A stretch of DNA of 64,000 nucleotides from Algoriphagus winogradskyi. GTDB taxonomy: Bacteria; Bacteroidota; Bacteroidia; Cytophagales; Cyclobacteriaceae. The position numbers and the translations under genes were made by a program. The stretch's first letter is position 1; each line of letters starts with the position of its first letter. The stretch is taken from the NCBI RefSeq assembly GCF_900182815.1, contig NZ_FXUA01000003.1, positions 62,001 to 126,000 of the forward strand, in the 5' to 3' direction. The notes beneath the pieces were generated by a model. That model saw nothing but the letters and a program-made list of their open reading frames with translations. It was not told where the DNA came from and did not search any database. Below, piece after piece: positions 28,297 to 37,356 of this stretch.

Positions 28297-29976
28297 CTAC
28301 CTGTGTAGCTGATAGATTAGATTTAAAGTGCCGGAAAATGTCCAAAGTTTCTGACCAGAAGGATAATTTCTAGTTGTATTAGGCGCATTCTGCCATTGGT
28401 AATTTAGGCCTTGGTTGACTTGAACCTTGCTGCTTAGAATAAACCTATCCCACTGATGATCTACTAAAACTCCCATACTGAAATCTATCCAGGGATACTT
28501 ATCGGGGTTGTCTGCAAAGACTCTATTGAAAAAATCCTGATGATTCTCAATTCGCTGAAACAAAAGTCCGATTTTATTCAAATTTGAAATCTTTGAAATT
28601 TCCAAAATTTGGGCATTTCCTCCGACCCCAATTCCTATTCCCATGGACTGTCCTTCATTTGTAAATCCCCGCACTTGATAGTGTGTATGCCAGCTGGTAT
28701 TTAGGGTATTGAGTTGGGGATATCTTACATACCTGTTTACCGATTCTGCCTGCTGGACTATCTCCCCTCTCACTTGAAAATACTGTCCTTTGGTAGAGGT
28801 TTTAAAAAGTTTAGAAAAACCTAACAGGTAGGCTCTAGCATGCTCGGGGTTTAATATAAATTCTCTCCAATTGTAGCTATGATCCTGTTTGCCATACTCA
28901 GCATAGGCTTCGAAATTACCTTTGGAATTATAATACCTCAAAAAGAAGGAGATCTGTTGATCTTGGCCTTTGGAGTCGTAAACTACCGTGTTATTATTGC
29001 TAAATAGCTTCACTTTTTGAAAAGGCTCCAAAACAGGCATCCTGCCTCTAAAGTCATTTGTCACATCTTCATTGTATTGCTGAAAAGTTCTATTAAATCC
29101 AGCGAAGAAATTCGGCAAAAACACAGGTTGGTATGTAATGGAAACCCCACTTACATAGCGCCAATCCCCTCGAAAAGGCGTGGCAAATACATCATTGAGA
29201 CCCTGATTTTGAGATGGCAATATTCCCGAATCATTTGCCCGTGCCATAATTATTTCAGCCTCCAGTTTGCCTATAAATATATTGGCTGGGCGACTTGTTC
29301 TTAGAAAGAGATGCTCCATCCCTCTCGCATTGTTGCTAAAAATAAGTGCATTAAACTGACCTGGGCCCCACCAAATATTCTCAGTGGAAGCACCTACAGC
29401 TATAGGCCCCGCATTTAAACTAACATACGATTGTCCCCACCAGGCAAAGGAGTTATAATCTTCGGAAAAGCGCTCAGGATGATCTCCGAAATTCCAGTAT
29501 CTGAATCGTGCAAATAGAATATTATCTGAAAAATTCTCTCCAAAACCTTGATAAGCCTTATTTTGACTAGCGACAAATTCTGGTCTGAATTGAAATTTCA
29601 AAAAGAATAATTTCCCATAAATGCCTGGCGAAAGTAGCGTCTGGGCACCAGCGCTATTCATCATGCTAAAATTCCCCCATCCAAATGGCCTATTGGAATT
29701 ATACACGGAAGTGCTCAGTACAGGCAAGAGTTCCAAATGGACCTTTTTTTCAACAAATGGGACGGAGTCCTGAGTATAGAAACGATTTTGATTAAGACTC
29801 ACAATAGGCCTTAATCCCAAGGAAAAGTCTTTTAACTCTTCTACACCTAATAGTTGCTGCCTTCTCAGACTTTCCTCCAACACTGGAAATCCAGCTGGAA
29901 TAGTTTGAGAAAAGGAGTTTGTGGAACACAACAGGACCACTAAACCACTTAGAATCCAGAAATAGTATTTCAACAT
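28297..29976 (-). CDS. wzi: Wzi-family capsule assembly outer-membrane protein
   Basis: Predicted outer-membrane beta-barrel of 559 residues that in known members anchors or organises surface polysaccharide. A signal peptide (WILSGLVVLLCSTNSFSQ) precedes family features: RFRYWNFGDHPERF, SFAWWGQSYVSLNAGPIAVGASTENIWWGPGQFNALIFSNNARGMEH split over two segments near residues 165-215, and repeated amphipathic strands to the C-terminus. I place the start at the ATG at 29976, whose A is shared with the stop of the upstream gene (TGATG), rather than at a TTG three bases earlier. It is the last gene of the right half. Confidence 0.92.
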   Translation of the reverse strand: MLKYYFWILSGLVVLLCSTNSFSQTIPAGFPVLEESLRRQQLLGVEELKDFSLGLRPIVSLNQNRFYTQDSVPFVEKKVHLELLPVLSTSVYNSNRPFGWGNFSMMNSAGAQTLLSPGIYGKLFFLKFQFRPEFVASQNKAYQGFGENFSDNILFARFRYWNFGDHPERFSEDYNSFAWWGQSYVSLNAGPIAVGASTENIWWGPGQFNALIFSNNARGMEHLFLRTSRPANIFIGKLEAEIIMARANDSGILPSQNQGLNDVFATPFRGDWRYVSGVSITYQPVFLPNFFAGFNRTFQQYNEDVTNDFRGRMPVLEPFQKVKLFSNNNTVVYDSKGQDQQISFFLRYYNSKGNFEAYAEYGKQDHSYNWREFILNPEHARAYLLGFSKLFKTSTKGQYFQVRGEIVQQAESVNRYVRYPQLNTLNTSWHTHYQVRGFTNEGQSMGIGIGVGGNAQILEISKISNLNKIGLLFQRIENHQDFFNRVFADNPDKYPWIDFSMGVLVDHQWDRFILSSKVQVNQGLNYQWQNAPNTTRNYPSGQKLWTFSGTLNLIYQLHR

Positions 29977-31064
29977 CAAAGTGATTCCAACATGTTGACG
30001 TACTTCTTATTTATAGCCTTCCAAGAATAGTTTTTACGGGCTAGTTTATACATATCCTTGGAAATCAAATCTCTATCAAAGGTATCCAAGCACTTTAACA
30101 ATTCTAGAAGCTCTTCAGCATCAGCGAAATAAATACCTCTATTAAAAGTAGTTTCTCTATTGTAATTTACACCGAAGGCAATAATAGGCAGGGCTAGATA
30201 CATGGCTTCCACTAAGGAAGGATTGGTGCCTCCTGCACTATGCCCATGCAAGTAATAGTGGCAATTGGACCTAAGTACATTGAGCTCTGCACTGGTATAG
30301 ATTGGGTTATATAGAATTACATTTTTCTTAGTCGAATATTCCTCATATAGTCTCATTCCGTACTCACTGGAATTCCAATTACCAACGATTACATAAGGAA
30401 TGGAAAGATCGTTTTCAGAAAAAACTTTTAGCTGCAGTTCAATATTATTTTCCGGCTCTATTCTGCAGACCGTAAAAATATAGGGCTCATTTATAAACGA
30501 GTATTTCTTTTGGTACAAGGATGTTTCTACGGGAGTCACATGGTTGGCCCCGTAGGCGATTAAATGTGATTCCTTTCCATATTCCTCGAGCACATAATCG
30601 TAGATATGCTTGTTGTCAGAAATGATCGCGTCGGAATACCTCACCGCCAATGATTCAGAGAATTTCAAAAACCTTTTGGCCAAAGCTCCCCACTTGTCTC
30701 TCTTCCATTCCAGTCCATCTATATGTGTAATTATTTTGGCACTGGTAAAAGGCCTAATAAAAGGGATGGTAATAGCTCCTGAAACACCTAAAACCAGAAT
30801 GTAATCAAAGCCTTTAATTGATTTCCAAAGGGATATTGAGTCATATATGACACTTTGAACCCCATTGGCCTTTAGGTCAAGGTACTCCAGTTTCGCACCT
30901 TTATATGTATCCATTTTCTCCGGATAGCTATTGCTCTGGCAGTAAATGGTAATATCATAGAATCTAGGAAGCAGGTCCAGAAGATATTCCACCAAAGTCT
31001 CAAATCCGCCGTAGTTAGCCGGGACACCTACAATGCCTACGATGGCTAGCTTTTTCTTAATCAT
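29976..31064 (-). CDS. Glycosyltransferase with DUF1972 N-terminal domain (GT4-like)
   Basis: GT-B transferase of 362 residues. KLAIVGIVGVPANYGGFETLVEYLL and the following ITIYCQSNSYPEK are characteristic of the DUF1972 family, which includes rhamnosyltransferases of capsule loci. The donor site is HGHSAGGTNPSLVEAMYLALPIIAFGVNYNRET, the usual ending of this subgroup. Start ATG at 31064 overlaps the GH123-like gene by 8 bp, so translation is coupled. A rhamnosyl donor is possible from family precedent, but no rhamnose pathway genes are in the window. Confidence 0.9.
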   Translation of the reverse strand: MIKKKLAIVGIVGVPANYGGFETLVEYLLDLLPRFYDITIYCQSNSYPEKMDTYKGAKLEYLDLKANGVQSVIYDSISLWKSIKGFDYILVLGVSGAITIPFIRPFTSAKIITHIDGLEWKRDKWGALAKRFLKFSESLAVRYSDAIISDNKHIYDYVLEEYGKESHLIAYGANHVTPVETSLYQKKYSFINEPYIFTVCRIEPENNIELQLKVFSENDLSIPYVIVGNWNSSEYGMRLYEEYSTKKNVILYNPIYTSAELNVLRSNCHYYLHGHSAGGTNPSLVEAMYLALPIIAFGVNYNRETTFNRGIYFADAEELLELLKCLDTFDRDLISKDMYKLARKNYSWKAINKKYVNMLESL

Positions 31065-32652
31065 TCAAATAATTCTTCATGGTTTGCACCATATTAATCC
31101 TGTCCTTTTCGATGTTCAGTAAAAAGTAACGCGTATGAGAATTCAAGAGTTCTTTAGTTTTAGAGGAATTTGCCATGGCTTCTACTTTCTGAACTTCCTC
31201 CAAGGCATCTTTAATAATCAAATATCTCAAAGAAACCTGACCTTCTGGATAGACAAAATGACTATCTCCGGATGGTAAATCTGAAAATATCGCCGATTTC
31301 ATGATTTGTGGAGACCACAAGTTAAAAGCCCAGCGCAACATGCCATCATATCCTCTGGCTTTTGAAAGCATAATCAGGAAGTAAATATCGGTATAATTAG
31401 ACGCCATTAGCATATTTGGCTGAACTTCATAGCAAGAAGTGTAATAGGTAGTCTTAAATCCCTTTGATTTCCTTGCCGCCAGCTTCGCAGGTTCAAGGAC
31501 AATATTGCTAGCTAGAGAATAATCAAAAACTAACTCCGAAAGACCTGGGCTAAATCTACCAGAATATCCAAATTTATATGCGGGATCAATTGCTTTAACG
31601 TATTTAACCAAGAGAGCAGTGCTGTTAATATCCCTTTCATCTACCCAAAAAACGGTCTTATCCATCCAGTTTTTTGATTTAAGATAGGATGCGAAATCCA
31701 CTAAAAATGGATTCCAAAAATCGTTGTAAGCGTCAGTTCCCGGTTCGGATTTAAAAGTTTTCACAGCACCCGATTCCTCGTCAAAATAAAAATAGGTAAG
31801 ATTCCAGGGAAAAAGGTTGTGCACGGCAATCTCCTTAGATATTCCCTTCGAAAATGCCAGTTCTACGTATTTCTCAAAGGTGGAGTAATCATAGGTGTAG
31901 GTTCCATCTTTCTTTTTTCGGATCTGAATCATCATTTGCTCCAGAGGCTTGATCGAAGTATTGTAAAGATCGTAGAAAACTGAAGTGGTAACGACAGTTT
32001 GATTAAATCCATGGAGGTGATCAAACATTTCTGTAATCTTATTCCAGTGAGCGTCAGAATAAGGATCAAGCTTATAATAAGTAGAAATTGAAAGTGGGAA
32101 TTGCCAAAAATCCATTTCGTAGTCTAGGGAGGAAAAATCCGATAACTTACGACCAATAACATTTATTAGTGCTTCTATTTTCAGCGTACTCCCATTTTGA
32201 TCAAATGTAAGTTCCAGTGGATATTTACCTGGTTTTAGATTATCCGGAATTTCTATTTTAACCAGCCCATATGAAGTAGTGCTATCAGGCACAAAGGAGC
32301 TTCCTTTGATGAACTCTGCTCGATCAGGGAATCTTTTTTTCACGAAAGTCCCTTTCTTTTTGGTAGCGCCACAGTTACCTCCAGAGATATCTCCTTCTAC
32401 TAAATGCAGCTGAACCAGCTCAGACTTGATTTTTTTTGAATCCGTTTTTATCTCAAAATTGAGCACTTTGGTGGAATCGCCATTAATCAAGAAAGGCAAG
32501 ATAAGGGATTCATTTCTCCATGCCTTCACCTCAGTTTTGTTTGGAAGCATAGTTCCGAAATCCTCGAAAGAGGTGAAATGCCCACTTAGTTGTGCTTGTG
32601 CGCAATTTCCAAAAGCCAACCAGGCTACAAAAAATACCAGTATTTTTTTCAC
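31057..32652 (-). CDS. Secreted GH123-like glycoside hydrolase
   Basis: Exported protein of 531 residues with a signal peptide (KKILVFFVAWLAFGNCAQAQ). An N-terminal beta-sandwich-like region (about 25-165) precedes a TIM-barrel-like domain. TVFWVDERDI contains the adjacent Asp-Glu pair (about residues 338-339) that is the catalytic signature of GH123/DUF4091-type beta-N-acetylgalactosaminidases, and GMLRWAFNLWS near the end is also typical. Start is GTG at 32652 in a GTGA overlap with the upstream glycosyltransferase, and the stop overlaps the next glycosyltransferase by 8 bp, so it is built into the synthesis operon. It may trim, cut or remodel the polymer during export; substrate is inference. 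Confidence 0.8.
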   Translation of the reverse strand: MKKILVFFVAWLAFGNCAQAQLSGHFTSFEDFGTMLPNKTEVKAWRNESLILPFLINGDSTKVLNFEIKTDSKKIKSELVQLHLVEGDISGGNCGATKKKGTFVKKRFPDRAEFIKGSSFVPDSTTSYGLVKIEIPDNLKPGKYPLELTFDQNGSTLKIEALINVIGRKLSDFSSLDYEMDFWQFPLSISTYYKLDPYSDAHWNKITEMFDHLHGFNQTVVTTSVFYDLYNTSIKPLEQMMIQIRKKKDGTYTYDYSTFEKYVELAFSKGISKEIAVHNLFPWNLTYFYFDEESGAVKTFKSEPGTDAYNDFWNPFLVDFASYLKSKNWMDKTVFWVDERDINSTALLVKYVKAIDPAYKFGYSGRFSPGLSELVFDYSLASNIVLEPAKLAARKSKGFKTTYYTSCYEVQPNMLMASNYTDIYFLIMLSKARGYDGMLRWAFNLWSPQIMKSAIFSDLPSGDSHFVYPEGQVSLRYLIIKDALEEVQKVEAMANSSKTKELLNSHTRYFLLNIEKDRINMVQTMKNYLND

Positions 32653-33716
32653 GGTCGAAATAGTTTTGAGATTTTTGATTCAAAAATCGTTCTTGAAAAT
32701 CCTCTCCGTTCGATCGCTGCGCCTTCACTTAACTTCTTCCAATATGTAGGCTCAGCAACCATCTTATTTATTTCCGAAACAATTTCGGACAATTCATTAT
32801 AATTGATCTGATATCCATTTACGCCATCTTTGACCAATTCTGTAATCCCTCCTACTCTTGGCACTATGGCAGGAAGGTCGTAGTGCATTCCTTCCAGAAT
32901 AGTCATCCCAAAGGTCTCCACCCATTTATCGGGATGAGCAAGGTTCAAAATTAAAGAAGCATTTGCATAAAAAGAATGTACATCCCTATTTACTGGGAAT
33001 ATTTGAATATTCACAGGTAAGGATTCATTAGCTATAAACCGATCTACTTCGCGTTTGTCATCACTCAGTACCAATGTGAAATTCACAGCAGGCATTTGCT
33101 TGGAAAGTGTCACAAACTCAGATATACCTTTATATGGTCGCAAAGAAGCCAGCATCAATACTTCAAACGCCTTCGGGTTCTTCGTAGTATTTTTGGCTTT
33201 AGTTTCAAATTCCTTGGTGACGCAATTGTAAATGACTTGAACCTTTGCCCCTCTCAATTTAGGGTTGGTTTGTAAAAATCTGGAGACTACAATTACTTCA
33301 GAGGAAAATGTGCGAACCACCCAAAACAAAAAATTGCTTAGAAGTTTGGGGCTAATTTCATATTCATGTACATGGGTAATCACTCTTTTGCCCAACAATC
33401 TTCCCATTATAATAGCTCCAAAAGGCAGGATCGTATTGATGTAATAGATGCCATCAGCTCTCTTATTCTTTACCAAAAGTTTAATGGATAATAAGAATTG
33501 GCTGAAAAAGAAGGAGAAAAGCGTCAGGATTTTATGCTCAGATCTACGATAAAAGTTAGTCTCAGTCTCCAAATCAGATAAAAACCCTTCCGTATTACTG
33601 GTATATAACTTCACTTCAAATCCATCTTGTTTGGCAGTATTGATCACACTGGACAAGATCTGCGGACTACCTGTGAAATTATTAAGAAGGTGAAAGAATA
33701 CGATCTTCTGTGGCAC
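32649..33716 (-). CDS. GT4 family glycosyltransferase
   Basis: GT-B enzyme of 355 residues. KIVFFHLLNNFTGSPQILSSVI is the acceptor-domain start; FEVLMLASLRPYKGISEFV and ETFGMTILEGMHYDLPAIVPRVGGITELV (E-x7-E) form the donor domain. The start is a GTG at 33716 that lies 35 bp inside the end of the polymerase gene, an unusually long overlap; a later start would remove the first conserved strand, so the early start is preferred. Confidence 0.88.
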   Translation of the reverse strand: MPQKIVFFHLLNNFTGSPQILSSVINTAKQDGFEVKLYTSNTEGFLSDLETETNFYRRSEHKILTLFSFFFSQFLLSIKLLVKNKRADGIYYINTILPFGAIIMGRLLGKRVITHVHEYEISPKLLSNFLFWVVRTFSSEVIVVSRFLQTNPKLRGAKVQVIYNCVTKEFETKAKNTTKNPKAFEVLMLASLRPYKGISEFVTLSKQMPAVNFTLVLSDDKREVDRFIANESLPVNIQIFPVNRDVHSFYANASLILNLAHPDKWVETFGMTILEGMHYDLPAIVPRVGGITELVKDGVNGYQINYNELSEIVSEINKMVAEPTYWKKLSEGAAIERRGFSRTIFESKISKLFRP

Positions 33717-34839
33717 TGGTAGATTTTGAATTTAAAATGATAAGGAAAACAGTAATCATCAAATAAAGTGTGGTAGCATAAAATTCATGCGTAAACTGCT
33801 GTGCTATGATAAATATGTAGAAAAACATAGCTGCGTAGAACACTTTATTTCTGATGAAGAAGAGAACTGACATAAGTAGCACGGCTGCCAAATATGCCAT
33901 ATACCCAATGAATCCGTAGGTATAGAGAAGCATAGAAGTTCCATTTTCAATATAACCTGTGCGGTAAACAGTAGTTCTTGCAATGACATCGTCCACCATA
34001 TTATTACCATGACCGATGAGGTATTCTTTCCAGCTAGAAAAGTCAAAAAAGGAAATCCTGAAAGCTTGGAGCAGGTCTGCTCGTGAATTCAGCGTATTTA
34101 CGTTAAAGATTAATTTATTGATGAACTCAAAATAATAGATGTAAAATAAGGCAGCGAATACGACAGTCAGAATGAATATTTTCCTGTGCTTGAAGAATAG
34201 GATGAGGTAGAAAATCACGAATGTGTTCCTGTTGAACGTTAGCATTAGCCCAAGAATAGCTACCCAAAAGGCTAAGGAATCCAACTTACTGTCTTGCTTA
34301 TTTTCCTTCTTCCAATAGTAAATCAAAAACCAGCTAATCAGCAGTGTTCCATACGATTGTACGGTAGTAGTCAATCCTTTGGCCGCATGGAGAAAGGGTA
34401 ATCCCTTGTCATACATTGGATGTACATGGGAGTTCAAGCCAACCAAATAACTGCTAAACACATACAAAATACCTATGCAGATATGAAGAAATAATGCCCA
34501 ATACAGGATATCCAAGAAACCTTCCTCTTCAGCAGCCAAGCCAGCAAAGAATAATCCGAGGACCGGAAAGAATATGATTAAGGAAGAATCTGGAAGGTTT
34601 AATAAATATGGAAGCAAAAAGTAAGAAGCTAACCCAACGATTGGAATAAGAAGGTTAGTAGAAATTGCCTTTCCCATAAAAATTTGATGGAATACCAGTA
34701 AGGCTAACACGCCCAGCATGGCAGCTTTGTCCAAGGGTAAACTGATCAGTTTAGAACAGGAAATTAAGAAAACGAATAGAATTAATCCCGCTTTCCCAAT
34801 AGTTCGGGTGGATGAAATGGCTAACCCCTGGCTATTCAC
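33682..34839 (-). CDS. wzy: Polysaccharide polymerase-like membrane protein, Wzy type (second copy)
   Basis: Inner-membrane protein of 385 residues with about 11 hydrophobic helices and few charged residues outside loops. A polar loop near residues 235-300 (WKEYLIGHGNNMVDDVIARTTVYRTGYIENGT) resembles the large periplasmic loop of O-antigen polymerases, although no AHNDYL motif is seen. It serves as the polymerase candidate for the right half of the locus. Start GTG at 34839 overlaps the upstream gene by 8 bp. Membrane topology is by eye only, so the family call is less sure than for the first copy. Confidence 0.75.
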   Translation of the reverse strand: MNSQGLAISSTRTIGKAGLILFVFLISCSKLISLPLDKAAMLGVLALLVFHQIFMGKAISTNLLIPIVGLASYFLLPYLLNLPDSSLIIFFPVLGLFFAGLAAEEEGFLDILYWALFLHICIGILYVFSSYLVGLNSHVHPMYDKGLPFLHAAKGLTTTVQSYGTLLISWFLIYYWKKENKQDSKLDSLAFWVAILGLMLTFNRNTFVIFYLILFFKHRKIFILTVVFAALFYIYYFEFINKLIFNVNTLNSRADLLQAFRISFFDFSSWKEYLIGHGNNMVDDVIARTTVYRTGYIENGTSMLLYTYGFIGYMAYLAAVLLMSVLFFIRNKVFYAAMFFYIFIIAQQFTHEFYATTLYLMITVFLIILNSKSTSATEDRILSPS

Positions 34840-36115
34840 CTATCACCTCCTTGATTTGTTGTAGCTGATTAAATCTAGAATACTTTTGAATTTTTGACTT
34901 TGAGGATTCCTTTAATGCAAGAGCTCTTCCTGATGCATACAATTCCCGAATCAATTCAATTTGCTCCAAGCACTTTTCTGCTGAATTAGCAAAGAAACCT
35001 AACTCCACTTCAGTCAGCATTTGCTCCATGATGTCATGATCAGTTGAGCAAAGCAATACTGGTTTCCCCAGGGCCATGTATTCATACAATTTACTGCTTG
35101 GGATACCCTTCATGTTTCCATAGGCCATAGCCAAAAAAGCATGGGATTTCTGCAAAGCAATAATAGCTTCTTCCCTTGGCAATCTTGTAGTGACTTTGAC
35201 GTAGCGTTTCAATTCCTCCGGCACCAAGCTTTCTATCCGTTTTCGTTCTTTTACATCATAGCCAGCCCCCAGGAAAATTAGCTGAAATGGTCTTCCTGCA
35301 GTATGTGCTAACTGCAAAGCAGCGATAATATTCGTTACATCCTGAGATGGATAGACAACCCCACTGTAGGTAATAGTAAATTCGTTTGCACATGGCTGAA
35401 GAGGAAGGCTTAACAATTCATCTTCAAATCCATTCTCAATAGTGAATCCTTTCTTACCGAGGAAATTTGCAATTCTTTCTGTATATAGTTGGCTTACAGA
35501 AATAATAGCAGATGCCGTTCCCACCCATTTCTTTTCATAGTTTGCTTCTACATTAGCTATCCATTTCCGCACCCCACCACCTACTTTTTGCATCTGCAAT
35601 TCATTCGTACTCCAGTCGTCTCGGTAATCTGCATACCAATTGAGACCATAAGCTTTATTAAGTGAGTAACCTATTCTAAACAAGTAAAAAGGCTCACCCG
35701 AAATGATAGCAGAATGAAAAGTTTCTTCTTCAAGTCGTTTGCTTAGAAAAGGTAAGAAATTTGAAAAAGAGGTGAATTTCAAGGTGAAACGCGCTAAGAA
35801 GACATCTAAGAGTTTTACCAGCAAAAAGAGTGGACGAAATACAGATTCGCCAAAAGCTAAATACGCTTTGTCCAATATACCCGGCCGAAAAGGAAGGTAA
35901 TAAACCTCATGCGTATCAAATACCTCATGCCTTACCCTATCTCCAAGTCTAACCTTTGTATCCTGATGTGAACGGGTTTCGGAAGTCCACTCTCTAGTAA
36001 CGACGGTAGGATAATAGCCAAGCCGATGCATGTTGCGAGCCCAAAAAGTAATACGCTGAGAGGGTGTCAGCGTACAGGGTGAAAAATAATTGGAAATTAG
36101 AAGTACCTTCTTCAA
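34832..36115 (-). CDS. GT4-like glycosyltransferase
   Basis: GT-B-type protein of 427 residues with the layout of the enzyme at 14204: VLLISNYFSPCTLTPSQRITFWARNMHRLGYYPTVVTREW at the start (about residues 4-43), WYADYRDDWS in the middle, and KGIPSSKLYEYMALGKPVLLCS for donor binding. The start is TTG at 36115, in a TTGA overlap with the stop of the upstream gene. It probably transfers one sugar; specificity unknown. Confidence 0.85.
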   Translation of the reverse strand: MKKVLLISNYFSPCTLTPSQRITFWARNMHRLGYYPTVVTREWTSETRSHQDTKVRLGDRVRHEVFDTHEVYYLPFRPGILDKAYLAFGESVFRPLFLLVKLLDVFLARFTLKFTSFSNFLPFLSKRLEEETFHSAIISGEPFYLFRIGYSLNKAYGLNWYADYRDDWSTNELQMQKVGGGVRKWIANVEANYEKKWVGTASAIISVSQLYTERIANFLGKKGFTIENGFEDELLSLPLQPCANEFTITYSGVVYPSQDVTNIIAALQLAHTAGRPFQLIFLGAGYDVKERKRIESLVPEELKRYVKVTTRLPREEAIIALQKSHAFLAMAYGNMKGIPSSKLYEYMALGKPVLLCSTDHDIMEQMLTEVELGFFANSAEKCLEQIELIRELYASGRALALKESSKSKIQKYSRFNQLQQIKEVIGE

Positions 36116-37356
36116 TCCAGCTTATTTGAAAGAGTGAATGAATTAGATAGTAAATGGTTAACAAGCTGCGTATGATTATGCTGTGCTGAATAATGCTGTA
36201 CCCAAAATGACCTTATGTTATTTCTAAAGTGTTCATCTTTTGTAATCCCACTGAGTAAAAACTCATCAAGTTTGGCAGCTATCACTTTGGCTGATAATCC
36301 ATCCTCTATCAATACACCTGTTTCAGGTTGTACTATCTCTGGAATTCCCCCGACTGCATTAGCAAAAACAGGAATTCCAAAGGAAACGGCCTCCATTATA
36401 GTGACAGGAATGCCTTCATAGGAGCTTAAGTTAATAAATACATCCACAGAATGTGAAGCATAAAAGTCATGCAATTCCTCATTTAGTACTTTCCCTTTCC
36501 AATTGGTTTTAAGGTCATTTCTAAGTACTGGGAGTCTATTTTTCAAGTTAGTTATCGCTTCACTAGTTCCTCCAAAATGAGACCAATGGATGGGAAGTTT
36601 AGAATGGTTCAGCACCTCAGCGATTAGGTCTACCCTTTTGAGGGGGATTAAACTGGAACAGGTAACCACATGAAAATGGGTAGGAAAATCTACTAGACTA
36701 GTATACCCGAAGTTATCCACCCCAAGCTTGAATAGCTTCATTTTGGAAGCATTAATAGGTGAAAGTGCTTTGGCATAGTTTAGCCCATGCTCAGAAATAA
36801 AAAGCAATGAAGAAGCAGCGTCATACACCGATTTCCTAAAAGCCACTTCCCCAGATTCCTGACGTTCATTGTATAAATCACCGCCATGGCTTTTTACAAT
36901 TAGCTTTATTTCAGGATTCTCTTTTCTTAATTGAGAAGCTGCAAAGGCATTAGTATCCATCCAATAGGAATAAAGAACAAACTCATCAACCGAATTCAAT
37001 TCCTTAGAAATAATTGATTTTAGAAGAAGTGAATAGGGAATATGGTAAGTGAAATACTTTAATAATTTCCAATTCCAATTGGAGTTTTTTAATTCTGATA
37101 CTAGTAATGGAAGTGTTAAAAAAAGACTCCTGAAAAAAGCAAAAGCAACCTTCTTCACTGACTTAGGGTTTTTTACTATTCTAATAGCAACATTGTCTCC
37201 TGTAGGTCTGGGCTCTGTAAAATCCCTTACAGAGGTTGGGATAATAATTACTTGATCGAAGGCTTTTTGTAGGTAAGTCAGTTCCGTAGCCAGAAATTCT
37301 TCACCGGATTCAAAAGGGAATTTCTGTGTAAGTAAAATCAAGGTTTTTGACTTCAA
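36112..37356 (-). CDS. GT4 family glycosyltransferase
   Basis: GT-B transferase of 414 residues. TLILLTQKFPFESGEEFLATEL is the acceptor-domain opening, HFHVVTCSSLIPLKRVDLIAEVL starts the donor domain, and SSYEGIPVTIMEAVSFGIPVFANAVGGIPEIV holds the E-x7-E motif. The start is TTG at 37356 in a TTGA overlap with the upstream gene. It belongs to a run of seven overlapping or abutting genes from 38450 to 31057. Confidence 0.9.
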   Translation of the reverse strand: MKSKTLILLTQKFPFESGEEFLATELTYLQKAFDQVIIIPTSVRDFTEPRPTGDNVAIRIVKNPKSVKKVAFAFFRSLFLTLPLLVSELKNSNWNWKLLKYFTYHIPYSLLLKSIISKELNSVDEFVLYSYWMDTNAFAASQLRKENPEIKLIVKSHGGDLYNERQESGEVAFRKSVYDAASSLLFISEHGLNYAKALSPINASKMKLFKLGVDNFGYTSLVDFPTHFHVVTCSSLIPLKRVDLIAEVLNHSKLPIHWSHFGGTSEAITNLKNRLPVLRNDLKTNWKGKVLNEELHDFYASHSVDVFINLSSYEGIPVTIMEAVSFGIPVFANAVGGIPEIVQPETGVLIEDGLSAKVIAAKLDEFLLSGITKDEHFRNNIRSFWVQHYSAQHNHTQLVNHLLSNSFTLSNKLD

